DNA of 12,849 nt from DASUZB01 sp036377075 (lineage in GTDB: Bacteria > Actinomycetota > CALGFH01): the NCBI GenBank assembly GCA_036377075.1, contig DASUZB010000100.1, forward strand, positions 1-12,849. Direction: 5' to 3'. Made by a program: the position numbers and the translations under genes. Positions 6,047-12,849 of this stretch are shown in pieces (position 1 is the stretch's first letter; every line of letters starts with the position of its first letter). The notes below the pieces were generated by a model. The model saw only the letters and a list, made by a program, of their open reading frames with translations, had not been told where the DNA came from and ran no database searches.

Positions 6047-7419
6047 CCGGCGGCCTGCGCGGGCGCGAGCTGCGGCCAGGGGCGCAGCCGCTCGACCTGG
6101 GCGGCGAGGGCGAGGACCACCTGCTCGCCGGCGGCGGGGGCGACCAGCTGGAGGCCGAGCGGCAGGCCGCGCTCGTCGGTTCCGAAGGGGACCGACGCGG
6201 CGGGGAAGCCCGCCAGGTTCCACGGCGTGGTGTAGAGCCAGTTGCCGACGCCCAGCATGGTCCGGACCCAGCCCTTGCCGGCCCAGGTCCCCAGCGGCAC
6301 CGGACCACGGGCGAGGGTCGGGGTCAGCAGGGCGTCGTAGCCCTCGAACCAGCTCGCCATCCGGCCGACGAACGGGTCGGCCAGGGCGGGCTCGACCTTG
6401 TGGGCGATGCGCCGCCCGCGCCTCGCCATCCTGCGCGTCCGGTCCTCCAGGGCGTCGTCGGGCAGCCCCTCGGCGTCCTCGGCGATCCCGGCCAGCCAGC
6501 GGTTGCTGAAGCGCAGGCCCAGGTCCGCCGGGTACGGCGGCCTGGCCGGCGTCAGGGTGTGCCCGGCCTCGCGCAGGAGGGTCACGGCCTCGGCGAACGC
6601 CGCCCGGACCGGCCGCGCCACCCTGGCCCCGAAGGCCGGCGGGCGGGACGAGAAGGCGATCCGCAGCGGCCGCCGCGGCCCGCCCGGGTCGCGCCGGACG
6701 GCGCCGCCGGCGAGCGCGTCCAGGGCGGCGGCGGCGTCGGCCACGGTGCGGGCGAGCGGCCCGAAGGCGGTCAGCCCGTACCAGTGCCGCGCCGCGCCGC
6801 CGGCGAGCGGGACCAGGCCGGGGCCGGGCTTGAGGCCGACCACCCCGCAGCAGGCGGCGGGCACCCGCAGCGACCCGCCGCCGTCCGACCCGAGCGCCAG
6901 CGCCGCCATCCCGGTCGCGACCGCGGCGGCGCCGCCGCCGGTCGACCCGCCCGGGGTCCGGCTCGGGTCCCAGGGGTTGCGGGTCGAGGCGAACGCGGCC
7001 GGCTCGGTGAACGGCCACACCGCCAGCTCCGGCATCTGCGTCTTGCCGATCACCACGCACCCCGCCGCCCGCAGCCGGGCGACCAGCTCGTCGTCCCGCG
7101 CCGCCGGGGCGGCCGGGGTCGCGGCGGAGCCGTGCCTGGTGGGCAGCCCGGCGACGTCGACGTTGTCCTTGACCGCCACCGGCACCCCCGCCAGCGGCAG
7201 CGACCCCACGTCGGCCCGGGCGGCCAGCGCCCTGGCCTCCTCGATCGCCTCCCCGCGGCGCACCGCCTGGAACGCCCTGATGGTCGGCTCCACGGCGTCG
7301 ATGCGGCGCAGGTGCGCCTCCACCACGTCCACCGGGCTCGCCCCGCCCTCGCGCACGACCTTCGCGATCTCCAGCGCGGGAAGCGCGCTCAGCCCTGCCA
7401 GCTCCGCCTGCGTCGCCAT
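6043..7419 (-). CDS. Amidase signature family amidohydrolase (458 aa)
   Basis: Hydrolyses carboxylic amides; the exact substrate cannot be read from the sequence. The Ser-cisSer-Lys triad is visible: Lys84 in VAVKDNVDVAG, Ser159 in TPGGSTGGGAAAV, and the nucleophile Ser183 in GSDGGGSLRVPAACCG. The spacings (75 and 24 residues) equal those I recall for GatA (Lys79/Ser154/Ser178). The residue after the cis-Ser is Thr rather than the commoner Ser. It is not likely to be the tRNA amidotransferase GatA itself, because no gatC or gatB neighbours are seen and the length and C-terminus (PFGTDERGLPLGLQLVAPAA, AGEQVVLALAAQVERL) fit stand-alone amidases. The ATG has AGAGGGGA upstream. It is convergent with and overlaps the M15 gene by four bases and lies 74 bases after the HD-GYP regulator, with which it may be co-transcribed. 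Confidence 0.93.
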   Translation of the reverse strand: MATQAELAGLSALPALEIAKVVREGGASPVDVVEAHLRRIDAVEPTIRAFQAVRRGEAIEEARALAARADVGSLPLAGVPVAVKDNVDVAGLPTRHGSAATPAAPAARDDELVARLRAAGCVVIGKTQMPELAVWPFTEPAAFASTRNPWDPSRTPGGSTGGGAAAVATGMAALALGSDGGGSLRVPAACCGVVGLKPGPGLVPLAGGAARHWYGLTAFGPLARTVADAAAALDALAGGAVRRDPGGPRRPLRIAFSSRPPAFGARVARPVRAAFAEAVTLLREAGHTLTPARPPYPADLGLRFSNRWLAGIAEDAEGLPDDALEDRTRRMARRGRRIAHKVEPALADPFVGRMASWFEGYDALLTPTLARGPVPLGTWAGKGWVRTMLGVGNWLYTTPWNLAGFPAASVPFGTDERGLPLGLQLVAPAAGEQVVLALAAQVERLRPWPQLAPAQAAG

Positions 7420-7493
7420 CTCGAGTCCCCTCTTGCTCGCCTCGCGTGTCGTGGCGACGGTAGGCAGGGGCGGCGCCGGCGGGTATCGACGGT

Positions 7494-8996
7494 TCAGTCG
7501 ATCTTCGGGCCCTCGCCGGGCCGGACCAGGTCGTGCTCCATGGCGAACATCGCCAGCCCGGCGCGGGTCGAGACCTCGGCCTTGCCGTAGATGTGCACCA
7601 CGTGGGTGTGCACGGTGGAGCCGGAGATGAACAGCTCGCGGGCGATCTGCCGCTCCGAGCGGCCACGCACCAGCAGGCGGAGCACCTCGAGCTCCCGCCG
7701 GGTGAGCCCGAACGGGCCGCCGGGCCGCCCCTCAGGCCGCAGCCCGGCCGCCTCGATCACCGCGCGGACGGCGTCGCGGTCCAGCGCCTCGGCTTCGAGC
7801 AGCTTCGCCGCCTGCGCCGGGGCGTACGCGGGCCGGTGCGGGCGGTCGGAGACGAGCGCCTGGTAGACGTCGGCGGCGGCGAGCACCCGCGCGGGCAGGT
7901 CCAGCATCGTCGCCGGCGCGCCGCGGTGGTAGCCGGAGCCGTCGAGCCGCTCGTGGTGCATCCCCGCGAGCCGCGCCAGCGGGGCGAGCGCGTCGGCGCG
8001 GCCGAGGATCCGCTCGGTGTGGTACGGGTGGAGCCGGACCAGCTCCCACTCCGCCGTGGTCAGCCGCGTGGCCGTCTCCCAGGTGCCGGTCGGGACGCCG
8101 GCGCGGCCGAGGTCGGGGAAGAGCCCGGCGCGCCGGACGGCGGCGACCTGCCCGCCGGGCAGGCCCAGGGCGCCGGCGGCCCGCTCGGCCAGCGCGGCGA
8201 CCTCCCCGGAGTGGCCGTGCAGGAACGGGGTCTTGAGGTCGACCGCGTCGGCGAACGCCCGGGCGATCGCGTCGAGCTGCGCGCCGCCGGCGCGGCGCCG
8301 CACCCAGGGCTCGGCCGCGACGGCCGCCACCCAGGCGTCCTCCGGCCAGGCCGCGTCCAGCAGCTCGCCGCCGTCGCGGACCAGGGCGGACACCAGCGAG
8401 GGGTCGAGCGCCCGCCCCGCCCAGCGGCCCAGGGCGTCGAGGGCGGCGGCGCGCCCGTCCGCCTGCTCGAACATCACCGCCGCGGAGGCGACGGCGGCGA
8501 GGCGGGCCGCCGGCGCGATCGCCTCGCCGCGCAGGCGCCGCGGCGCCCCCTTGCCGTCCCAGCGCTCGAAGACCTGCAGCAGCGCCTGCTCCACCGCGGG
8601 GTCGAGCTCGAAGCGCCTGGCCATGCGCGCGCCGACCTCGCAGTCGGCGCGGGCGCCCTCGACGCTGGCCCGCTTCGCCCTGGGCGCGGTGGCGGCGAGG
8701 GCGCGCAGCCGGCGGCCCGGCCGCTCGTCGGGGTGCATGGCCCACAGCAGCGCGAGCGCCTCCCGCGGCATGGTGGTGTCGGCGACGTCGGCGCGGGCGC
8801 GGACGGCGACGTCGTCGCCGAAGACGGCCGCGTACTCGTGCGAGGTGGCGGTGCAGCCCACCGAGCGCAGCAGGGTGGCCCAGTAGACCGCCGCCGCCTC
8901 GGACTCGGGCAGGCGCAGCGATCGTGCCAGCGCCGTGGCCAGCAGGCACGCCCGCATCGCCTCCTCGGGCGGTCGCCCCCTGGCCAGGTCGGTCAC
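7494..8996 (-). CDS. Tandem degenerate HD-GYP domain protein with C-terminal LuxR helix-turn-helix (at least 500 aa)
   Basis: The C-terminal 428-490 region is a GerE domain (LTRRELEVLRLLVRGRSERQ, IARELFISGSTVHTHVVHIY). Residues about 240-400 form an HD-GYP-like module: HGHSGEV (260-266), RLHPYHTERIL (321-331), MHHERLDGSGYHRG (346-359) and the ADVYQAL...DRPHRPA block. The signature HD doublet, however, is PD (LFPDLGRAGVP, 292-302). An N-terminal copy (37-176) is more eroded: LLRSVGC where LLHDIGC is usual, and WDGKGAPRRLRGEAI for the GYP segment. HD-GYP proteins hydrolyse cyclic di-GMP; with the metal-binding His lost, this one may instead bind a ligand and regulate transcription. The first in-frame start is GTG 8996, but the family-like sequence AELLAALSLVTDL continues upstream of it (to about 9044), so the true start is uncertain. 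Confidence 0.88.
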   Translation of the reverse strand: MTDLARGRPPEEAMRACLLATALARSLRLPESEAAAVYWATLLRSVGCTATSHEYAAVFGDDVAVRARADVADTTMPREALALLWAMHPDERPGRRLRALAATAPRAKRASVEGARADCEVGARMARRFELDPAVEQALLQVFERWDGKGAPRRLRGEAIAPAARLAAVASAAVMFEQADGRAAALDALGRWAGRALDPSLVSALVRDGGELLDAAWPEDAWVAAVAAEPWVRRRAGGAQLDAIARAFADAVDLKTPFLHGHSGEVAALAERAAGALGLPGGQVAAVRRAGLFPDLGRAGVPTGTWETATRLTTAEWELVRLHPYHTERILGRADALAPLARLAGMHHERLDGSGYHRGAPATMLDLPARVLAAADVYQALVSDRPHRPAYAPAQAAKLLEAEALDRDAVRAVIEAAGLRPEGRPGGPFGLTRRELEVLRLLVRGRSERQIARELFISGSTVHTHVVHIYGKAEVSTRAGLAMFAMEHDLVRPGEGPKID

Positions 8997-9052
8997 CAGC
9001 GACAGCGCCGCGAGCAGCTCGGCCAGCCCGGCCTCGCCAGACGTCGTGCGAA

Positions 9053-9061
9053 CCCCCTTCC
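9053..9061 (-). promoter_or_regulatory. Strong ribosome-binding site upstream of the HD-GYP regulator, without a matching ordinary start codon
   Basis: GGAAGGGGG on the minus strand is 56 bases from the annotated GTG but only 5-8 bases from in-frame ACG codons (9045-9047, 9042-9044). Translation of the frame between them gives TSGEAGLAELLAALSLVTDL, which continues naturally into the coding sequence. Either an unusual start is used or a base is miscalled here. Confidence 0.4.
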
Positions 9062-9126
9062 GCGTTCCGCCCGTGGGGCTGCTAGTACTACACCATCACG
9101 AGGACCGTGGCAGAGGGAGTGCAGAC

Positions 9127-10839
9127 GTGGACCTGGGTCTCGACCGGCTCGCCGACGACTACCTGAACGTGACGCTGACGTTGAACCCGTTCAACGCGAC
9201 CATCGGCGGCGTGCCGGGCTACGACGCGGAGGTGCCCGACCCGTCCCGGACGGCCGCGCTGGCGGCCGCCCGGCGGCTCGACGAGATCGCCGAGCGGGCG
9301 GGTGCGATCGACCCGTCGGCGCTCGCCCCGGGCGACCGCACCACCCGGGCGGTGCTGGTGGCGACCGCCCGCAACGAGAGCGCGCAGCTGGTCGCCGCGC
9401 TGGACGAGTTCGCCGTCACCGCCACCACGATCGGCGCGCAGACCGCCCTGATCGCGACCGTACCGAGGGCGCCCCTGGTGAGCGAGCGGCACGCCCTCGA
9501 CTACCTGGCGCGCTGCGCCAAGCTCGGCGGCTGGATCGACGGGGTGGGGGAGCGCTACCGGCAGGCGGCCGGCGACGGTCGCACCCCGACCGAGAGCGGC
9601 ACCAGGCAGGCCATCGCCCAGATCGACGCGCTGCTGCAGGCACCGGTCGAGCGCGACCCGATCGTCGTGGCGACGCGGCGACCGGACCCGCCGCGCGACG
9701 GCCTGCCGGCCGAGGTGGCGGAGCTCGTCGCCACGGTGGTGCGGCCGGCGCTGCGGCGGCTGCGCACCACCCTGCGGGAGGACCTGCTGCCGGTGAGCCG
9801 CCCCGACGACCAGGTGGGCGTGTGCCACGTCCCCGGCGGCCGCGAGGGCTACGCCGCGGCCGTCCGCGCCCACACCACCACGGCCCTGAGCCCCGACGAG
9901 ATCCACGCCGTCGGCGTGGACCTGCTGCGCGGCCTCCGCGAGGAGTTCTCCGAGCTCGGCGGCCGCGCGCTCGGCACCTCGGAGGTGGACGCCGTGCTCG
10001 ACCGGCTGCGCCACGATCCCGCGCTGCGGTTCCGCGAGTCGGGCGAGATCGTCGCGTCGGCGACGACCGCGCTGGCGCGGGCCGACGGGGCGCTGCCCGA
10101 CCGCTTCCACGCCTACGACGTCGCCCCTTGCGTCGTCACCGAGATGAGCGAGTTCGAGGCGACCGACTCCGTGCTCGGGTACTACGTCCCGCCGGCGACC
10201 GACGGGAGCCGTCCGGGCATGCACTGCGTCAACACCCACAGCCCGACGCAGCGCCCCCGGTACGAGTACGAGACGCTGGCGTTCCACGAGAGCGTCCCCG
10301 GCCACCACCTGCAGACCGCGGTCGCCCAGGGCCTCACCGACCTGCCGATGTTCCGGCGGGTCGGCTACCTCCCCGCCTACAGCGAGGGCTGGGCGCTGTA
10401 CACCGAGCGGCTCTGCGACGAGATGGGCCTGTACACCAGCGACCTCGAACGCCTCGGCATGGTCTCCTTCGACGCCTGGCGCGCCTGCCGGCTGGTGGTC
10501 GACACCGGCATGCACCACCTCGGCTGGTCCCGCCAGCAGGCGATCGACCACATGCTCGGCAACACGGCGCTCTCGCCCGGCAACATCGCCAACGAGGTCG
10601 ACCGCTACGTCGCCTGGCCCGGGCAGGCGCTCGCCTACATGATCGGCCGGCTGCGCATCCGCTCCCTGCGCGAAGAGGTCGAGGCCCGGTCCGGACCGGC
10701 GCTCGACCTCCGCGACTTCCACGACGCGGTGCTGCGCCACGGCGCCGTCCCGCTCGACGTCCTCGAGGCGGAGGTCCGCGCGGACGGCCGCCTCGGCCGC
10801 CCCGGCCGGGAGGCGCCCGGCCCCAGGCCGGGGTCCTAG
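9127..10839 (+). CDS. DUF885 family protein, putative metallopeptidase (570 aa)
   Basis: Starts at GTG 9127, with GAGGGAG (9113-9119) seven bases upstream. The hallmark of DUF885 is present: HESVPGHHLQ (387-396), an HExxxGHH zinc-binding variant, followed by YSEGWALYTE (418-427) whose Glu420 is a likely third ligand. VTEMSEFEATDSVLGYYVPP (337-356) and the closing NEVDRYVAWPGQALAYMIGR are also typical. Length matches the usual 550-600 residues. There is no signal peptide, so it appears cytoplasmic. The family is related to M3/M32-like carboxypeptidases, but substrates are mostly unknown. It is divergent from the HD-GYP regulator across a short shared promoter region that contains the palindrome TAGTACTA, and convergent with the FkbM gene, with stop codons overlapping in CTAG. 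The C-terminal 20 residues (GRPGREAPGPRPGS) are a low-complexity tail. Confidence 0.93.
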   Translation: MDLGLDRLADDYLNVTLTLNPFNATIGGVPGYDAEVPDPSRTAALAAARRLDEIAERAGAIDPSALAPGDRTTRAVLVATARNESAQLVAALDEFAVTATTIGAQTALIATVPRAPLVSERHALDYLARCAKLGGWIDGVGERYRQAAGDGRTPTESGTRQAIAQIDALLQAPVERDPIVVATRRPDPPRDGLPAEVAELVATVVRPALRRLRTTLREDLLPVSRPDDQVGVCHVPGGREGYAAAVRAHTTTALSPDEIHAVGVDLLRGLREEFSELGGRALGTSEVDAVLDRLRHDPALRFRESGEIVASATTALARADGALPDRFHAYDVAPCVVTEMSEFEATDSVLGYYVPPATDGSRPGMHCVNTHSPTQRPRYEYETLAFHESVPGHHLQTAVAQGLTDLPMFRRVGYLPAYSEGWALYTERLCDEMGLYTSDLERLGMVSFDAWRACRLVVDTGMHHLGWSRQQAIDHMLGNTALSPGNIANEVDRYVAWPGQALAYMIGRLRIRSLREEVEARSGPALDLRDFHDAVLRHGAVPLDVLEAEVRADGRLGRPGREAPGPRPGS

Positions 10840-11786
10840 GCCTCCGGCGCGGCGGCCGGGTCGCCGTCGTCGGCCGGGCGGAAGACCTCGTTGCGGTGCA
10901 GCACCTGGCCGGTGGGAACGTAGCCGCAGCCGGCCAGCAGCTCGCGCAGTCCCGCCGCGTCCGCGCCCGACCGTTGCAGCACCGCGGCCTTGACCTCCAC
11001 GAGCAGCGCGCGCGGCCGCAACCGTGCCAGCGAACCGCGCATCCCCTCGACGACCAGCGGCTCGTCGCCTTCCACGTCGACCTTCACCAGGTCGAGGCGG
11101 TCGAGGCCCGCCTCGGCCGCCCAGGCGTCGAAGCTGGTGGCCCTGGCGCGCTGCACCAGCGCGCCGCCGCCGTGGCGGGAGCGGACCCCCGCGTCGGCCG
11201 GGCCATAGGCCGGGTCGGCGTACAGCGCGACGGTCCCCGGCTCGCGGCCCAGGGCGCGCTCGACGACCTCGACCTGCAGCCGGTTGCGCACCGCCGCGGC
11301 GCGGAGCTTGGCGGCGGAGTCCCCCGCGGGCTCGAACGCGACCACCCGGCCGCCGCCGAGGCGGCGCAGCCGCCGGGCACAGGTCAGCGCATGGACGCCG
11401 ACGTGGGCGCCGACGTCGACGACCACGTCCCCGCGCCGTAGCTCCCGCCGGAGGAAGGCGAGCAGGTCGGGCTCGTAGGTGCCGCTGTAGTACAGCACCC
11501 GTTGCAGGTTGTCGCGCAGGTCGAGGTCCAGCCGCAGGCCGAGGCGGCGCGCGCCGACCAGCGGCGCGGTGGCCGACCACTGCTCGGGCAGCCTGACCAG
11601 CGGCGGCGGAGCGGTGGAGGTGTGGCGCGAGACGCGGTACACGGCCCGGAGCCAGCGGTCGCCGGAGCGCGCGCTGCGGCGCAGTACCACGGATGCCACC
11701 GCACGGGCACGGCGCGGCCCGAGCACGCCACCGAGCGCGCGCACCCCGCGCCACAGCAGCCGGCCGACCGGTCCGTCGCCCTCCAT
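10836..11786 (-). CDS. FkbM family SAM-dependent methyltransferase (316 aa)
   Basis: Residues 121-133 (VVVDVGAHVGVHA) are the glycine-rich S-adenosylmethionine-binding loop. FEPAG (151-155) carries the acidic residue expected at the second strand. LDLVKVDVEGDEPLVVEGM (231-249) is the FkbM-specific signature. The preceding RDNLQRVLYYSGTYEP (91-106) is also typical. Family members mostly O-methylate sugars, polyketides or similar small molecules; no biosynthetic genes lie nearby to suggest a substrate. Residues 1-60 are a basic Arg-rich N-terminal extension. No ribosome site precedes the ATG; instead TAGCCT (11794-11799) lies seven bases upstream, which suggests a leaderless transcript. It is convergent with the DUF885 gene, overlapping by CTAG. 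Confidence 0.92.
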   Translation of the reverse strand: MEGDGPVGRLLWRGVRALGGVLGPRRARAVASVVLRRSARSGDRWLRAVYRVSRHTSTAPPPLVRLPEQWSATAPLVGARRLGLRLDLDLRDNLQRVLYYSGTYEPDLLAFLRRELRRGDVVVDVGAHVGVHALTCARRLRRLGGGRVVAFEPAGDSAAKLRAAAVRNRLQVEVVERALGREPGTVALYADPAYGPADAGVRSRHGGGALVQRARATSFDAWAAEAGLDRLDLVKVDVEGDEPLVVEGMRGSLARLRPRALLVEVKAAVLQRSGADAAGLRELLAGCGYVPTGQVLHRNEVFRPADDGDPAAAPEA

Positions 11787-11793
11787 CCCGACG

Positions 11794-11799
11794 AGGCTA
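11794..11799 (-). promoter_or_regulatory. Putative -10 box for a leaderless FkbM transcript
   Basis: On the minus strand TAGCCT (TANNNT) ends seven bases before the ATG at 11786. In actinobacteria this distance places the transcript start at or near the start codon. It would explain the missing ribosome site. No -35 was recognised. Confidence 0.4.
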
Positions 11800-11975
11800 C
11801 CCGGCGTGGACGCCGGCTACGTCCCGCCGGGGTCGGCTCCAAGGGGTTTCGTCCGGCGGTGTCCGTCGCGGGCGTTGCCGTTCGTCGTTGGGGTGCCCCG
11901 TCGCCCGCTTCGGGTCGATCGAGGTGCGGCCGATCTGGGAGATGGAGCTGTGACCGCCGTGCCCGGCGGGTGCGC

Positions 11976-12737
11976 TCAGCCCCGCCCGAGCAGCGGCATC
12001 CTCGTGGCCATCACGGTCACGAACGGCACGTTCGCGTCCAGGGGCAGGCTGGCCATGTAGAGGACCGCGCGGGCGACGTGCTCGACGTCGATGCGGGGCT
12101 CGGGCCGGACCGAGCCGTCGGGCTGCAATGCGCCCTGCGCGCTGCCCGCGGTCATCTCGGTGGCGGCGTTGCCGATGTCGATCTGGCCGCAGGCGACGTC
12201 GAAGCCGCGGCCCTCGAGCGCGGTCGCCTTGGTCAGCCCGGTGACGCCGTGCTTGCTGGCGGCGTAGGCGGCGGCCAGCGGGCGGGGCACCTGCGCGGCG
12301 ATCGAGCCGTTGTTGACGATCCGGCCGCCCCTCGGCGCCTGCCGCTTCATCAGCCGCAGGGCCTCGCGGGTGCACAGGAACGTGCCGGTGAGGTTCACGT
12401 CGAGCACCGAGCGCCACTGCTCGAGCGGCAGCTGGTCGATGCCGGCCTCCGGGTGGCCCCGTCCCGCGTTGTTGAACAGCAGGTCGAGCCGCCCGAACGC
12501 CTGCCTGGTCTGCTCGAACAGGGCGGCCACCGAGGCCTCGTCGGCGACGTCGGTCGGCACCGGGTGCAGCGGCGCGCCGAGGCCCTCGCCACGCCTGGCG
12601 GTCTCCTGCAGGGTCGCGGCGGTGTGGCCGGCGAGCACCACCGACCAGCCGTCGCCGGCCAGGGCGAGCGCGACCGCACGGCCGACGCCGCTGCCGGCGC
12701 CGGTCACCATCGCGACCCGGGCGGAACTGTCAGGCAC
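11976..12737 (-). CDS. Short-chain dehydrogenase/reductase (SDR), NAD(P)-dependent (253 aa)
   Basis: Classical SDR of normal length. The nucleotide-binding motif TGAGSGVG is at 12-19, NNAG at 89-92, the structural Asn in DVNLTGTF at 115, catalytic Ser145 (NNGSIAAQ), and YAASK with Tyr158 and Lys162. TD at 62-63 begins the TDVAD adenine-contact motif. These enzymes oxidise or reduce alcohols, ketones or sugars using NAD(H) or NADP(H); the C-terminal substrate loop (IGNAATEMTAGSAQGALQPD) is not diagnostic. The start is GTG 12735-12737, fixed by AGGAGGG (12743-12749) five bases upstream. The frame stays open further upstream to the window edge, but in low-complexity sequence, so the GTG start is preferred. 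No partner genes of a pathway are visible. Confidence 0.94.
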   Translation of the reverse strand: MPDSSARVAMVTGAGSGVGRAVALALAGDGWSVVLAGHTAATLQETARRGEGLGAPLHPVPTDVADEASVAALFEQTRQAFGRLDLLFNNAGRGHPEAGIDQLPLEQWRSVLDVNLTGTFLCTREALRLMKRQAPRGGRIVNNGSIAAQVPRPLAAAYAASKHGVTGLTKATALEGRGFDVACGQIDIGNAATEMTAGSAQGALQPDGSVRPEPRIDVEHVARAVLYMASLPLDANVPFVTVMATRMPLLGRG

Positions 12738-12742
12738 GCCGT

Positions 12743-12749
12743 CCCTCCT
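12743..12749 (-). promoter_or_regulatory. Shine-Dalgarno sequence deciding the SDR start
   Basis: On the minus strand AGGAGG(G) sits five bases before the GTG at 12735-12737. It is the strongest ribosome site in this region and argues against the longer open frame that continues to the window edge. Confidence 0.7.
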
Positions 12750-12753
12750 TTGT

Positions 12754-12849
12754 TCAAACGGTCGGTGGGCCTGCGCCGCTTCGTGCGCTGGCTTCCCCCG
12801 TCGCTCCGTCGTCGCCTGCGGCTCCTCCGTCGCTCCTCCGTCCAGCCAG
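12754..12849 (-). other. Repetitive edge sequence, possibly the C-terminal tail of an upstream gene
   Basis: On the minus strand this is built from variants of GGAGGAGCGACGGAG. One frame reads 31 codons of Ala/Gly/Asp/Arg-rich sequence ending AGPPTV and a TGA at 12754-12756, which would be followed by the SDR ribosome site and start, an operon-like arrangement. Another frame is also open and runs into the SDR gene. The window ends before this can be decided. Confidence 0.25.

Noticed and set aside
6043..7419. Glutamyl-tRNA amidotransferase subunit A (gatA)
   Set aside because: No gatB or gatC neighbours are seen, the gene stands next to a regulator rather than in a gatCAB operon, and many amidases share the triad.
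5669..7666. Long open frames on either strand across the amidase
   Set aside because: The amidase frame has the complete Lys-Ser-Ser signature with exact family spacing; the others do not resemble proteins.
7533..11441. A 1302-codon plus-strand open frame
   Set aside because: It runs antisense to the HD-GYP gene and FkbM gene and out of frame with the DUF885 gene, and has no coherent domain. It is an artefact of GC content.
9088..11754. An 888-codon minus-strand open frame
   Set aside because: It is antisense to DUF885 and out of frame with FkbM, with shadow composition only.
12738..12775. TetR-type operator suggested by GGTCGGT near the SDR start
   Set aside because: Only one half of a possible dyad is present, and no regulator gene is visible within the window.

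Overview
This is a very GC-rich, gene-dense stretch of bacterial chromosome. Near-exclusive G/C third positions, long antisense open frames, GTG starts and TANNNT-type -10 boxes suggest a high-GC actinobacterium (Actinomycetota). I cannot name a genus. There are eleven protein-coding genes, one of them cut by the left edge. I see no tRNA, rRNA, CRISPR array, insertion sequence or phage structural gene.

Left block (1-6046), the most unusual part. Five minus-strand genes, in transcription order, form a tight operon running from about 4340 down past position 1: a 316-aa protein alternating Glu/Tyr-rich acidic tracts with glycine-zipper and Arg-rich segments; a 258-aa paralogue with the same layout; a 448-aa putative zinc metallopeptidase (HEVSH...E); a 171-aa helical protein of unknown function; and a protein with carboxypeptidase-regulatory-like beta domains that leaves the window. 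Divergent from it lie a small single-domain LuxR-type regulator (160 aa) and then an M15 family peptidoglycan peptidase (273 aa) with no signal peptide. Upstream of the operon, upstream of the regulator, and upstream of the M15 gene I find the same arrangement: an 8-bp element [A][A/T]CGTGCG placed 25-26 bp before a TACGGT or TATGAA -10 box. Upstream of the regulator the element lies in a near-perfect 20-bp palindrome. This suggests that the regulator, the acidic-repeat operon and the lysin-like peptidase are one regulon. It is the best candidate here for an undescribed system. Its function is unknown; export by cell lysis or by a contractile apparatus would fit the missing signal peptides, but the window does not show this.

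Middle block (6043-10839). A minus-strand amidase-signature enzyme is convergent with the M15 gene. Next comes a minus-strand regulator with two degenerate HD-GYP modules and a C-terminal LuxR helix-turn-helix. Divergent from that is a plus-strand DUF885 putative metallopeptidase. These read as ordinary accessory or metabolic genes.

Right block (10836-12849). A minus-strand FkbM-family methyltransferase is convergent with the DUF885 gene. A minus-strand short-chain dehydrogenase follows, preceded by about 110 bp of repetitive edge sequence. Both convergent gene pairs in the window overlap by exactly the tetranucleotide CTAG at their stop codons. The 189-bp gap 11787-11975 contains no gene I can support; only a putative -10 box for the methyltransferase stands out in it.
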